Origin: Peptoniphilus_E sp964345555
Lineage (GTDB): Bacteria > Bacillota > Clostridia > Tissierellales > Peptoniphilaceae
Direction: 5' to 3'
Assembly (NCBI GenBank): GCA_964345555.1
Contig: CAYFRD010000011.1
Location: 1-41,434 of the forward strand
Length of the DNA stretch: 41,434 bases
Of this stretch, positions 16,301 through 23,839 are shown one piece after another (position 1 is the stretch's first letter; each line of letters opens with the position of its first letter). The notes under the pieces are model-generated. The model made no database searches, was not told the DNA's origin, and was given only the letters and a program-made list of their open reading frames with translations. Position numbers and translations under genes: made by a program.

Positions 16301-16533
16301 TCTATGGTTACATTATTGAATTTTACATGGTAATCGGTATAATCTGCAGGTAAATTCGTAGGGGCTGAGATATTGATCAAGGGACCGGTGTTTTCATTAT
16401 CTCCTTGATATATCTTGTGACCGTTGCCGTTTAACTCGCATAGATAGTGAATAAAAATAGGATCTACGGCGAAATCTGCACCGAATCCGGGTGTGTCTTC
16501 AATAACCAGTCCTTGGTCATGTTCAGCGACCAT
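13387..16533 (-). CDS. Main fragment of beta-helix/InlB-repeat/SLH surface protein
   Basis: 1048 codons open. Residues about 50-600 are tandem right-handed beta-helix repeats, with the recurring core N.(S/A)..GGGIY and strand-turn runs such as TIENTTISGNTAKNNGGGVY. Residues about 645-790 are two nearly identical 73-residue InlB B-type (Listeria-Bacteroides) repeats with YEFVGW, VYNPGDSF and TFTAQWK. After a Pro-rich linker come three SLH domains (about 830-1000), with LTRAEAAAMV, ITRAEFANML and LLTRAEAATTL. The product would be tied to the cell wall by the SLH part and expose the beta-helix. The N-terminal signal peptide is in other frames upstream (see the whole-locus entry), so the first codons here are unlikely to be a true start. 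Confidence 0.8.
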   Translation of the reverse strand: MVAEHDQGLVIEDTPGFGADFAVDPIFIHYLCELNGNGHKIYQGDNENTGPLINISAPTNLPADYTDYHVKFNNVTIDGTGGTKGGVIIGGGAKVLFDTNVIVENCTFNDSQNEGSGGVYVRDNCELTINPGNIIRNCTATSEFGGGAICVKANSVLNIDGAEISGNTSAKYGGGILNVWSSSKINIKDTTFKNNSSAELGGAVYSHSPLTVTGGSFESNTSAYGGAIYANNTATITGTLIKDNTASANGGGIYVGPKAETVTIENTTISGNTAKNNGGGVYMRENTVVSAKNSTIENNSSSYGGGIYNVKGKLTIEGSKVQRNISTKSGGGICLSGGSVDIANNSVVANNQSPFGGGVMAYGGIVNITSSTVEENRAGRGGGIEMSGGTLTVDNASLKGNASNRYAGGIYLYKNAQATIKNSSTVSENSSFFGGGIALNSGSLTVDSSTLEGNIAHAASGYPDTGQGGGILLMAAGDTLNMTSSTVKNNSARYGAGVLLREGSGEFSGVEFNGNDTGQGGAIDPAGRHGGGLYVFEPASAIIKDESKFINNKANWGGAIYTSQHSTEDPVPLSDPIVDTDPYQNLTIDSSTYFEGNIGVNGLYLPPENFEKFTNLGFSDESDVKHDLPRTSLLNNYDVYYQTADKTVTYLANEGVFSDGTDKVIEEEHHAGETITLIAPPTREGYEFVGWKEGDTVYNPGDSFSVTGDHTFTAQWKAEKTVTYLANEGVFDDGSDKKTEKFLVGETITLIDPPTREGYEFVGWKEGDTVYNPGDSFSVTGDHTFTAQWKRKIPVIPIVPIIKPQPVKPVLTGQLLVLDEYDDNDQGDIKPTETHLAYIEGYDDGEVKAQRSLTRAEAAAMVTRLANLDLSDGSKPDYSDVYEGAWYLPYINATLKHNMLDAQDGNIRPDDKITRAEFANMLAQIDKDNSYVSDFADIKGHKYESQINKIYGNKRIIGYEDGSFRPDNLLTRAEAATTLNRMFDRVADEIAVKNLQSQVRDFPDMDKSDWFYWEIVEASNSHHLDRRTGKDEFNRNLEQWIAIFKKPL
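14164..14601 (-). repeat. Two tandem 219-bp repeats coding InlB-type modules
   Basis: Copies 14164-14382 and 14383-14601 are almost identical at the DNA level for their first 130 bases and diverge more later (the HHAGETITL and FLVGETITL arms). Each codes 73 residues. The near-identity suggests recent duplication and makes unequal crossing-over possible. Confidence 0.85.
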
Positions 16534-16778
16534 ATTACTCCTTCAGTGTCGGCATATCGTGTGGGATCACCGTTTAATATAAAGTATCTGTAACCTTGAT
16601 GATGAGCGAAACGAATCTCCTTGAATATTTTGCCTGCAACTTCTCCAGTGGTGTCGCTCTCAGATTCATAAAGCTTGGTTTCCGAAGGCAGTACAAAACT
16701 TTGTCCGTCCTTGCGTGCAAAGGTCAGAAAAGTTTCGCTTGCAGCTTGATTAAACTGTTCGTCAGTGATTTGAACCAA
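16464..16778 (-). CDS. N-terminal fragment of the same surface protein
   Basis: About 104 codons between the two frameshifts. It encodes ITDEQFNQAASETFLTFARK and HHQGYRYFILNGDPTRYADT, which precede the beta-helix in the repaired protein. The open frame extends upstream to the C tract at 16887-16893. It has no ribosome-binding site and no signal of its own, so it is a fragment rather than an independent gene. It overlaps the main fragment by 70 nt. Confidence 0.6.
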   Translation of the reverse strand: MVQITDEQFNQAASETFLTFARKDGQSFVLPSETKLYESESDTTGEVAGKIFKEIRFAHHQGYRYFILNGDPTRYADTEGVIWSLNMTKDWLLKTHPDSVQISP

Positions 16779-17077
16779 ACTCTTGTACCAAGTTGTATCA
16801 TCGCTGCCTCCGTGATGTTTAAAATAAAAGTGTCTTCCGTCCTCCGTAGTTGCTATAAAGCTCCAGTTATTGCCATTTATTTGAGTGGGGGGGTAGTTTG
16901 AGCAAAGGCTTTTCCTCCCGGAGCGAATGAGAACAGGAAGACAAAAACTAAACTAAGTAAAAATTTTAAAATATTTTGTCTTTTCATTTGTTTCTCCTTT
17001 CTTACTTTAATATAGTAATTTCCTCTGCATTAATTATAATAAAAATTTGTCCTGAAATCTACAGTAAATTAATGCAA

Positions 17078-18010
17078 TTAAATCACTCTGTACTGCGTTT
17101 CTCGACCGGATAACACATCATCCACACCCTTTGCCGTCATTATGATTGTTTTTTCCAAGGCTTCTTCTGTGGTACCTCCTATATGAGGCGTTATGATCAG
17201 GTTGTCCAGTTGGAAAAAAGGATGATTTTTGTCTATTGGCTCTTGTACCGTGGCATCTATTGCCGCTCCGGCTATGATTTTATCCTGCAATGCCTTTAAT
17301 AATTCCTTTTCTTTGACTAATGTACCTCTTGATGTGTTTATGAGGAAGGCGGTTTTTTTCATTGATTGCAGTTCTTTAAGCCCTATGCTGTTGTCCGTCT
17401 GTGGAGTGGAAGCCATGCACAGACACAGGAAATCGCAGTTTGCAATGACCTGTTCTCTGTCCGTAGTCAAGTGAACATATTCCGGAGCATCTTTCATTCT
17501 TCGATTGTAGGTGAGTATTTTCATGCCTAAGCCTAAGTGGGCAATTTCCGCCAAGGCTTTGCCGATATTCCCGTAGCCGAGGATGCCGAGGGTTTTGTTC
17601 TTCAGTTCCATGTAATTTAGCTGATATTTTATGCCGAAGTTACCCTGTGCATAATTTTTTACACTGAAGGTTATCTGTCTTGCCAAGTCAAAAATCAGAG
17701 CCATGTTCAGTTCCGCTACGCTCCTTGCATTTGCTCCGGGAGCATTGACCACCGCCACATTGTTGTCCTTTGCTGCAGTTGTATCGACTATGTCCGTACC
17801 TGTACCGTGAACTCCTATGACCTTTAAATTTGAGTTCTCTATTATTTCTCTGTCGAAGTTTACAATTCGTATTATTGCACCGTCCACGTCTTTTAAATCT
17901 TCAGTTATCTGTTTTTTGTCTAAGGATTTTGAGTACTTTATTTCATAGCCTAAGTCTTCGAGATATTTTATGCCCGATTGGTGTACGGGTTCCGTTATTA
18001 AAATTTTCAT
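17078..18010 (-). CDS. D-isomer-specific 2-hydroxyacid dehydrogenase
   Basis: 310 residues, the usual length of short SerA/hydroxypyruvate-reductase-like enzymes without an ACT domain. The NAD-binding motif GILGYGNIGKALAE is in the middle of the chain. The catalytic triad is visible as R228 (NTSRGTLV), E257 (VQEP) and H276 (TPHIGG). The substrate-domain motif VHGTGTDIVD is present. It would reduce a 2-keto acid (or oxidise a D-2-hydroxyacid) with NAD(P)H; 3-phosphoglycerate cannot be assigned from sequence alone. Start ATG 18010 with AAGGTGG upstream. It stands alone on the minus strand, divergent from pyruvate kinase. A 10-nt inverted repeat pair (17026-17035, 17067-17076) just past the stop may help end transcription. 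Confidence 0.92.
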   Translation of the reverse strand: MKILITEPVHQSGIKYLEDLGYEIKYSKSLDKKQITEDLKDVDGAIIRIVNFDREIIENSNLKVIGVHGTGTDIVDTTAAKDNNVAVVNAPGANARSVAELNMALIFDLARQITFSVKNYAQGNFGIKYQLNYMELKNKTLGILGYGNIGKALAEIAHLGLGMKILTYNRRMKDAPEYVHLTTDREQVIANCDFLCLCMASTPQTDNSIGLKELQSMKKTAFLINTSRGTLVKEKELLKALQDKIIAGAAIDATVQEPIDKNHPFFQLDNLIITPHIGGTTEEALEKTIIMTAKGVDDVLSGRETQYRVI

Positions 18011-18120
18011 TATATCACCACCTTATTTTATTGTATCAGATTAAAGATTTATGTTGTTATTGGGTAAATGTATATAGATATACAATAAAATTTATAACTC
18101 CAAAAATTTCGGGAGGAATT

Positions 18121-19860
18121 ATGAAAAGAACAAAAATAGTAGCGACAATAGGACCTGCAAGCGACAGCGAAGAAAAGTTGAGGGAACTGTTCATAGAGGG
18201 TGTTGATGTGTGCCGACTGAATTTTTCTCACGGAACGAGGGATGAGCACCTTGTGAGGATCAACAGAATCAAAAAATTAAGAGAAGAGATGAATCTTCCC
18301 ATAGCCATAATGTTGGACACAAAGGGTCCTGAAATCAGAATAGGAAAATTTAAAGACGATGCTGAATACAGGCTTGAAAGCGGAGATAAATTCACCATAA
18401 CCACCAAGGATGTTGAGGGAGCGAGGGATATGGTGTCCGTTTCCTACAAAGATATGCCCGGGGATTTGAAGAAGGGATCCAGGGTGTTGATCGATGACGG
18501 ACTTATCAGCATGATAGTGGAAGATATCAAGGATGATGAAATTGACTTGATGGTGGAAAACGGAGGTTTGATTTCTTCACGCAAGGGTGTTAATCTTCCG
18601 GGCATAGAGGTGAATTTGCCGGCACTTACAGAGAAGGACATGGAGGATATTCAATTCGGCGTGGAAAATGATATCGACTTTATCGCTGCATCTTTCGTCA
18701 GAAGCAGAGGCGACGTTTTAAATATCAGGTCGGTTTTGGAAGACAAGGGAAATTTCGACATTAAGATAATTTCCAAGGTGGAATCGAAGCAAGGTCTTGC
18801 CAATTTGGAGGAGATACTTGAGGTTTCCGACGGAATCATGGTTGCCAGGGGCGATTTGGGAGTGGAAATAATGACGGAAGAAGTGCCCATGGCGCAGAAA
18901 AAGATGATCAGGATGTGCAACTTGGCAGGTAAACCCGTGATTACCGCCACACAAATGCTTGATTCAATGGTCAGAAATCCCAGACCTACAAGAGCAGAAG
19001 CCAATGACGTGGCAAATGCGGTGCTGGACGGTACATCTGCAGTCATGCTTTCGGGAGAAACAGCCAGCGGCAAGTATCCTGTGGAATCCGTCAAGACCAT
19101 GAGGAGAATTGTGGAAGTGACGGAGAAGTCTATCGACTTCAAGGAATTGCTCAAGAAAAAAATGGAGCTGAATTCAAAGAACATAACTAACGCCATAGGT
19201 AAAAGCGCCTGCACCATAGCCATGGATTTAGACGCACAGGCAATAATCACCGCCACCACATCGGGGACAACTACCAGAGCCATTGCCAAGTTCATGCCCA
19301 AGGCAAAGATCATAGCAACCACTGTAGATGAAAAAATAAGACGACAATTGAATTTGGAATGGGGTACCACAGCGGTAATCATAGCACCGGAGGCAAACAC
19401 AGACCTGCTTCTTGCCAAATCCATTGAAAAATGTTTGGAGGAAGGACTTATCAATCCGGGAGACACTGTTGTGCTCACGTCGGGAGTACCTGCAGGATTG
19501 TCCGGATCCACCAATTTGATAAAGGTGCAGACTGTATCAAAGATAATGGGCAGAGGTCTGGGACTGGGAGATAAAATCGCAGTGGGCAGAGCTTTAGTGG
19601 TAAATTCAATGCAGGATTTGGAAGTGAATTTCAAGCCGGGCGATATATTGGTGCTGGGCAACACGGACAAAGAAGTAATGCCCTACTTGAAAAAATGCTC
19701 TGCATTGGTGGCAGAGGTTGAAGGCTATACTTCACATGCTGCAATTACGGGACTGTCACTGGAAATCCCCACTATTGTAGGAGTGAAAAACATAAGGAAT
19801 TCAATAAATACGGGAGATATCATAACTGTAAATGCAAGTGAAGGTGTCGTAAAAAGATAA
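18121..19860 (+). CDS. pyk: Pyruvate kinase
   Basis: 579 residues, matching the longer Bacillus-type pyruvate kinase. The N-terminus begins KRTKIVATIGPAS. The substrate and metal motif MLDTKGPEIRIG, the active-site signature ISKVESKQGLANL, and VARGDLGVEI follow. After the allosteric C domain comes the extra PEP-utiliser-like domain (about residues 480-579) with VAEVEGYTSHAAITGLSLEI, which has the T-S-H-A-A motif. It converts PEP and ADP to pyruvate and ATP. Start at ATG 18121 after GGGAGGA; a longer frame from 17830 runs through the divergent gene and is not coding. A terminator follows. Confidence 0.97.
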   Translation: MKRTKIVATIGPASDSEEKLRELFIEGVDVCRLNFSHGTRDEHLVRINRIKKLREEMNLPIAIMLDTKGPEIRIGKFKDDAEYRLESGDKFTITTKDVEGARDMVSVSYKDMPGDLKKGSRVLIDDGLISMIVEDIKDDEIDLMVENGGLISSRKGVNLPGIEVNLPALTEKDMEDIQFGVENDIDFIAASFVRSRGDVLNIRSVLEDKGNFDIKIISKVESKQGLANLEEILEVSDGIMVARGDLGVEIMTEEVPMAQKKMIRMCNLAGKPVITATQMLDSMVRNPRPTRAEANDVANAVLDGTSAVMLSGETASGKYPVESVKTMRRIVEVTEKSIDFKELLKKKMELNSKNITNAIGKSACTIAMDLDAQAIITATTSGTTTRAIAKFMPKAKIIATTVDEKIRRQLNLEWGTTAVIIAPEANTDLLLAKSIEKCLEEGLINPGDTVVLTSGVPAGLSGSTNLIKVQTVSKIMGRGLGLGDKIAVGRALVVNSMQDLEVNFKPGDILVLGNTDKEVMPYLKKCSALVAEVEGYTSHAAITGLSLEIPTIVGVKNIRNSINTGDIITVNASEGVVKR

Positions 19861-19866
19861 TATGGG

Positions 19867-19908
19867 AAATAGAGTGGGATTTATCATTTAGATTTCACTC
19901 TATTTTTG
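19867..19908 (+). terminator. Terminator of pyk
   Basis: Outer stem AAATAGAGTG/CACTCTATTT (19867-19876, 19896-19905) with further inner pairing, followed by TTTT. Confidence 0.8.
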
Positions 19909-19919
19909 TAAAAAAAGTG

Positions 19920-19946
19920 TATAATTTAACATGAGTAAACGATTAC
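19920..19946 (+). promoter_or_regulatory. rbs operon -10 box and LacI-type operator
   Basis: TATAAT at 19920-19925 is followed by GTAAACGATTAC at 19935-19946, a near-palindrome with the ACG core of LacI/RbsR/CcpA operators. The operator overlaps the expected transcription start, a classic repressor position. It departs from the cre consensus at two places, so an RbsR-type repressor fits better than CcpA. No convincing -35 was found. Confidence 0.55.
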
Positions 19947-20041
19947 CTATAAATTGAAATTTACAAATAGAGAATAAACTGATACAATTTTAAAGGTTAT
20001 GTTGAAAATTAAGTTATACTACTTGAAAGGAGTGACGGCTG

Positions 20042-20956
20042 ATGAAAAATATAATAGTTGCCGGGAGCATAAATATGGATTTAGTTGTAAGATCTGATGA
20101 AATACCCGGCGTTGGCGAGACGGTTGCCGGAAATGAATTCTTGACAATACCTGGAGGCAAGGGAGCTAATCAAGCTGTTGCTATTTCTAAACTTGGCGGG
20201 AATTGTATTTTTTTGGGCAAGGTGGGCAAGGACGACTTCGGAGCGAGTGTCTTGAATTCCATGAACAATGCCAGTATAAATACACAGCTTGTGGAAAAGG
20301 AAGATTTGACCACGGGCATCTCCATAATAAATGTGGATTCCCACGGAAACAACAACATAGTTTTTTTGTCGGGGGCAAATTCCAAAGTTGATGAGGCATA
20401 CATTGACAAAAATGCCGAGGTCTTTGATGATGCCACCATGGTGGTCATGCAGCATGAAATACCGCTGAGAACCGTTGAACACATTTTGAAACTGGCAAAG
20501 ACAAAGGGAGTTACAACATTATTGAATCCTGCACCTGCAATGGATTTGACCGATGAAATAATAGAGAATATAGATATTTTAGTACCTAATGAGCACGAGC
20601 TTTCAAAAATCTCAAAAATGGAAGTAACAGATGATCAGTCAGTGATCAATGCGGCTAAAGCATTGCTTGACAAGGGAATTAAAAAAATAGTGGTGACCTT
20701 GGGTTCAAGGGGTGTTTACCTGGCTGACGGGGACATATCCAAGTTCTTCGACGCATATAAGACACGAGCGGTGGATACTACAGCTGCGGGAGACAGCTTC
20801 ATAGGCGGATTCACAAATGTATATGCCGACACGGGCGATATTGAAAAAGCAATAGACTTCGGACAGAGAACGGCAGCCATAGCCATAACAAGGCTCGGAG
20901 CGCAGACATCAATACCGGACAGAGAAGAAGTAGAAAATTTTAATGTAGGAGGTTGA
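20042..20956 (+). CDS. rbsK: Ribokinase
   Basis: 304 residues, typical of RbsK. The first PfkB-family signature lies at about 36-55 (IPGGKGANQAVAISKLGGN). The second, with the catalytic Asp and anion hole, is DTTAAGDSFIGGFTN at about 243-257. Substrate residues match the family opening (SINMDLV, PGVGETV). It phosphorylates D-ribose to ribose 5-phosphate with ATP. Start ATG 20042 after AAAGGAG. It heads an operon with rbsA (1 bp after its stop), and a LacI-type operator is upstream. Confidence 0.96.
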   Translation: MKNIIVAGSINMDLVVRSDEIPGVGETVAGNEFLTIPGGKGANQAVAISKLGGNCIFLGKVGKDDFGASVLNSMNNASINTQLVEKEDLTTGISIINVDSHGNNNIVFLSGANSKVDEAYIDKNAEVFDDATMVVMQHEIPLRTVEHILKLAKTKGVTTLLNPAPAMDLTDEIIENIDILVPNEHELSKISKMEVTDDQSVINAAKALLDKGIKKIVVTLGSRGVYLADGDISKFFDAYKTRAVDTTAAGDSFIGGFTNVYADTGDIEKAIDFGQRTAAIAITRLGAQTSIPDREEVENFNVGG

Positions 20957-20957
20957 G

Positions 20958-22463
20958 ATGGATCCTATTTTAAAAATGAAAAATATAAATAAATCCTTTC
21001 CCGGGGTCAAGGCACTGGACAATGTAAGTCTGAATGTCTACAAGGGAGAGGTAATGGCTTTGCTGGGCGAAAACGGAGCCGGCAAAAGCACTCTCATGAA
21101 AATATTATCCGGTTCTTATAAGGCGGACGGAGGAGAGATATTTTTAAGAGGTGAAAAACTGGACATTCATTCTCCGTCGGACTCCACTGACAAGGGAATC
21201 GCTATCATACATCAGGAATTGAATTTAATTCCCCACATGTCCGTTTATGAAAATGTGTTTTTGGGAAGAGAATTGTGCAATTCTCTGGGACTTTTGGAAA
21301 AGAGAAAGATGATCAGGAAGACCAAGGAAGTCTTGGAAAAACTGAACATAAATATAAATCCGAGAGTGAAAGCGGGCAGCCTGTCCATTGCACAGCAACA
21401 GATGGTGGAAATAGCAAAGTCGCTGTCCGTCAATGCGGATATAATAATATTGGATGAGCCCACGGACACCCTCACGGATAAGGAAGTAAAGGTTCTGTTC
21501 CAAATAATCGAGGAACTGAAAAAATCCGGCAAGGGAATAATATACATCTCTCACAGATTGCAGGAGATATTTGAGATATGCGACAGGCTCACGGTCTTGC
21601 GTGACGGTAAATTCATCGCCGAGCAATATGTCAGCGAAGTCAATGAAGACGACATAATAAAGATGATGGTTGGCAGAAGCTTAGACGAACAATTCCCCCA
21701 CATAGACACCACGGGTAACGAAATTTTCAGAGTGGAACACTTGACCAACAAGTACATCAACGACATATCCTTCAATGTAAACAGCGGGGAGATACTGGGT
21801 ATATCGGGACTTGTGGGTGCGGGCAGAACAGAACTGGCAAAGACCATATTCGGCACATATAAACTGGACAAGGGCAATATGTATTTACAGGGAGAGGAAG
21901 TAACACTCAAATCGCCCAAGGAAGCCTTGGAGAAGGGAATAGTATACGTATCTGAGGACAGAAAGGGAGAGAGTTTGGTAATTTCCATGGACGTCACGGA
22001 GAACATAACTCTCTCGGCACTGAGCAAGTTCATCAACAGTTTATTCATCAACAAAAGGCAGGAGCGTAAAGCCTCTGAGGAATATGTGCAAAAGATCAAG
22101 ATAAAGACGCCGACGGTGAAACAAAGGGTCAAGAATTTAAGCGGGGGCAATCAACAAAAGGTAGCAATAGCAAAATCCCTTTTGACTGAACCCAAGGTGC
22201 TGATTCTGGACGAGCCCACAAGGGGTATAGATGTAGGAGCCAAAAAGGAAATCTACGAAATACTTAATAACATAAAACAACAGGGAAAGGCAGTTATAAT
22301 AATTTCTTCAGATATGCAGGAAATTTTGGGAATGAGCGACAGAGTAATAGTTATGAACGAGGGGATTAAAAAAGGAGAAATCCCCAGAGAAGAAGTCACT
22401 CAAGAAAAAATTATGAGCTATATTATGAAAGTGGAGGATAATAAAAATGAATGCGAGAAATAA
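20958..22463 (+). CDS. rbsA: Ribose ABC transporter ATP-binding protein RbsA
   Basis: 501 residues with two fused ABC domains, as in RbsA/MglA. The first has Walker A GENGAGKSTLMK near residue 37, signature LSIAQQQM and Walker B IIILDEPTDTL. The second has the usual degenerate loop GLVGAGRTELAK near 285, an intact signature LSGGNQQKVAIAKSL, and ILDEPTRGIDVG. It powers uptake with RbsC and RbsB. In the first Walker B region DEPTDTLT replaces the more common DEPTAALT. ATG 20958 has AGGAGG just upstream. The 3' end overlaps rbsC by 17 nt. Confidence 0.95.
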   Translation: MDPILKMKNINKSFPGVKALDNVSLNVYKGEVMALLGENGAGKSTLMKILSGSYKADGGEIFLRGEKLDIHSPSDSTDKGIAIIHQELNLIPHMSVYENVFLGRELCNSLGLLEKRKMIRKTKEVLEKLNININPRVKAGSLSIAQQQMVEIAKSLSVNADIIILDEPTDTLTDKEVKVLFQIIEELKKSGKGIIYISHRLQEIFEICDRLTVLRDGKFIAEQYVSEVNEDDIIKMMVGRSLDEQFPHIDTTGNEIFRVEHLTNKYINDISFNVNSGEILGISGLVGAGRTELAKTIFGTYKLDKGNMYLQGEEVTLKSPKEALEKGIVYVSEDRKGESLVISMDVTENITLSALSKFINSLFINKRQERKASEEYVQKIKIKTPTVKQRVKNLSGGNQQKVAIAKSLLTEPKVLILDEPTRGIDVGAKKEIYEILNNIKQQGKAVIIISSDMQEILGMSDRVIVMNEGIKKGEIPREEVTQEKIMSYIMKVEDNKNECEK

Positions 22464-23385
22464 AGAATTATTAAATAAAGCCCGCCCGATCATAGGATTG
22501 ATAATTTTTTCCGTTATCATAAGCTTTATGAGTGACAGGTTTTTAACTCTTAACAATTTATTCAACGTATTTAGACAGACATCCATCAATGCAATAATAG
22601 CTGTGGGGATGACCTTTGTAATACTGACATCGGGCATAGATCTGTCCGTTGGTTCCGTACTGGCATTTTCCAGTGCTGTGGCGGCATATATGCTGGCAAA
22701 CGGCTATAATATATTCCTTGTGATAATAGTTGCACTGGGAATAGGATTGTTGGCAGGAACTATAAACGGTCTGTTCATAGCCAAGGGAGGATTACAACCT
22801 TTTATTGCAACTCTTGCAATGATGCAGCTTTTAAGAGGAGCGACATTGGTATTTACCGACGGACGCCCCATAGGTGTACCTACTAAGGAAGTATCACCCA
22901 TATTCAGCTTCATAGGTAGGGGCAATGTTATGGGAGTGCACGTGCCTATATTGATAGCTGTAATTATATTTATAATAACCTACTTCATTTTGAATTACAC
23001 TAAATTCGGAAGATATATATACGCACTGGGCGGAAACGAAGAATCGGCAAAACTTTCAGGTATCAACACCCACAAAGTGAAGATAAGCACCTATGCCATA
23101 TCGGGAATTATGTCGGCTATAGTTGGACTTATAGTTTTATCAAGACTTTCATCGGCACAACCCACAGCAGGAGAAAGCTACGAAATGGACGCCATAGCCG
23201 CAGTTGTATTGGGCGGCACTTCAATGTCGGGCGGACAAGGCTCAATAGTGGGTACATTGGTCGGCGCACTTATAATAGGTATACTGAATAACGCACTGAA
23301 TTTGATGGACGTTCAATCCTACTATCAAATGATAGCCAAGGCTGTAGTTATAATAGTGGCGGTACTTTTGGACAGAAAGAGCTAA
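22447..23385 (+). CDS. rbsC: Ribose ABC transporter permease RbsC
   Basis: 312 residues and about eight to ten hydrophobic segments, as expected of the BPD_transp_2 permease family. Family marks include NAIIAVGMTFVILTSGIDLSVGS near residues 48-70 and AAVVLGGTSMSGGQGSIVGT near 258-277. It forms the membrane channel, presumably as a homodimer. Start ATG 22447 with GGAGG in the end of rbsA. rbsD follows after 10 bp. Confidence 0.95.
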   Translation: MNARNKELLNKARPIIGLIIFSVIISFMSDRFLTLNNLFNVFRQTSINAIIAVGMTFVILTSGIDLSVGSVLAFSSAVAAYMLANGYNIFLVIIVALGIGLLAGTINGLFIAKGGLQPFIATLAMMQLLRGATLVFTDGRPIGVPTKEVSPIFSFIGRGNVMGVHVPILIAVIIFIITYFILNYTKFGRYIYALGGNEESAKLSGINTHKVKISTYAISGIMSAIVGLIVLSRLSSAQPTAGESYEMDAIAAVVLGGTSMSGGQGSIVGTLVGALIIGILNNALNLMDVQSYYQMIAKAVVIIVAVLLDRKS

Positions 23386-23395
23386 GGAGGATATT

Positions 23396-23791
23396 ATGAA
23401 AAAAACAACACTTCTTAATTCCCAATTATCGAAAGTGATAGCCAAGATGGCGCACAAGGACATGATTCTAATCGGAGATGCGGGTATGCCCGTACCCGAA
23501 GGAGTTGAATTCATAGACCTTGCACTGAAAAAAGACATTCCGAGATTTTTAGACGTGCTTGAAACAGTTCTTGAAGAACTTTATATAGAAGAAGCCATAA
23601 TCGACTTGGAACTTCAAGGTACAAATGAAGATTTAAGAGGCAATATAAAAAATATAGTCGGCGATGCGCAACTAAGAGAAATTCCGCACGAGGAACTAAA
23701 GGATATCTCAAAGAACTGCGTAGCTGCCATAAGAACGGGTGAATTCACGCCCTACTCCAATATAATACTGGTATCGGGAGTAGTATTCTAA
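23396..23791 (+). CDS. rbsD: D-ribose pyranase
   Basis: 131 residues, the usual size. The opening KTTLLNSQLSKVIAKMAHKD carries the catalytic His of the family near residue 20; GDAGMPVP and the C-terminal RTGEFTPYSNIILVSGVVF, with Tyr and Asn substrate contacts, are diagnostic. It speeds conversion of beta-pyranose to beta-furanose ribose, the form used by ribokinase. ATG 23396 follows AAGGAGG, 10 bp after rbsC. It sits after rbsC rather than in the E. coli position before rbsA. Confidence 0.96.
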   Translation: MKKTTLLNSQLSKVIAKMAHKDMILIGDAGMPVPEGVEFIDLALKKDIPRFLDVLETVLEELYIEEAIIDLELQGTNEDLRGNIKNIVGDAQLREIPHEELKDISKNCVAAIRTGEFTPYSNIILVSGVVF

Positions 23792-23799
23792 AGTTTTTA

Positions 23800-23815
23800 A
23801 CCTGGGATTCCAGGT
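23800..23815 (+). promoter_or_regulatory. Hairpin between rbsD and rbsB
   Basis: ACCTGG-GATT-CCAGGT, a perfect 6-bp stem with a tetraloop. No T tract follows, so it is not a terminator. Just before rbsB it could protect or separate the rbsB message and raise its level over the upstream genes. Confidence 0.5.
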
Positions 23816-23839
23816 GAAATAAATGAAAGGAGTTTTTTA

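Larger units (their letters stand above)
13387..16987 (-). pseudogene. Whole frameshifted locus: secreted beta-helix SLH protein
   Basis: The true start is probably ATG 16987, after AAAGGAG on the minus strand. It encodes MKRQNILKFLLSLVF and a hydrophobic signal ending GKAFAQ. This frame stops soon after a C run that reads as seven Gs at 16887-16893 on plus. With one more C it continues as QTTPPPTQINGNNWSFIAT into the 104-residue frame 16464-16778. A second one-base gap between 16464 and 16533 is needed to enter the main frame. The repaired protein would be about 1,200 residues: signal peptide, a short N-terminal domain, beta-helix, two InlB-type repeats, three SLH domains. Both repairs add one base, so under-called bases are a simple explanation; a switchable C tract or a decayed gene are alternatives. 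Confidence 0.7.

Noticed and set aside
17830..18120. Long N-terminal extension of pyruvate kinase
   Set aside because: It is the antisense of the dehydrogenase start and the divergent promoter region; ATG 18121 has a GGGAGGA site and the family N-terminus.
18651..19670. 339-codon minus open frame opposite pyk
   Set aside because: Shadow of a well-supported gene; composition follows the antisense of biased codons.
19935..19946. CcpA cre site
   Set aside because: Two conserved cre positions differ; an RbsR-type LacI operator is more likely, though CcpA cannot be excluded.
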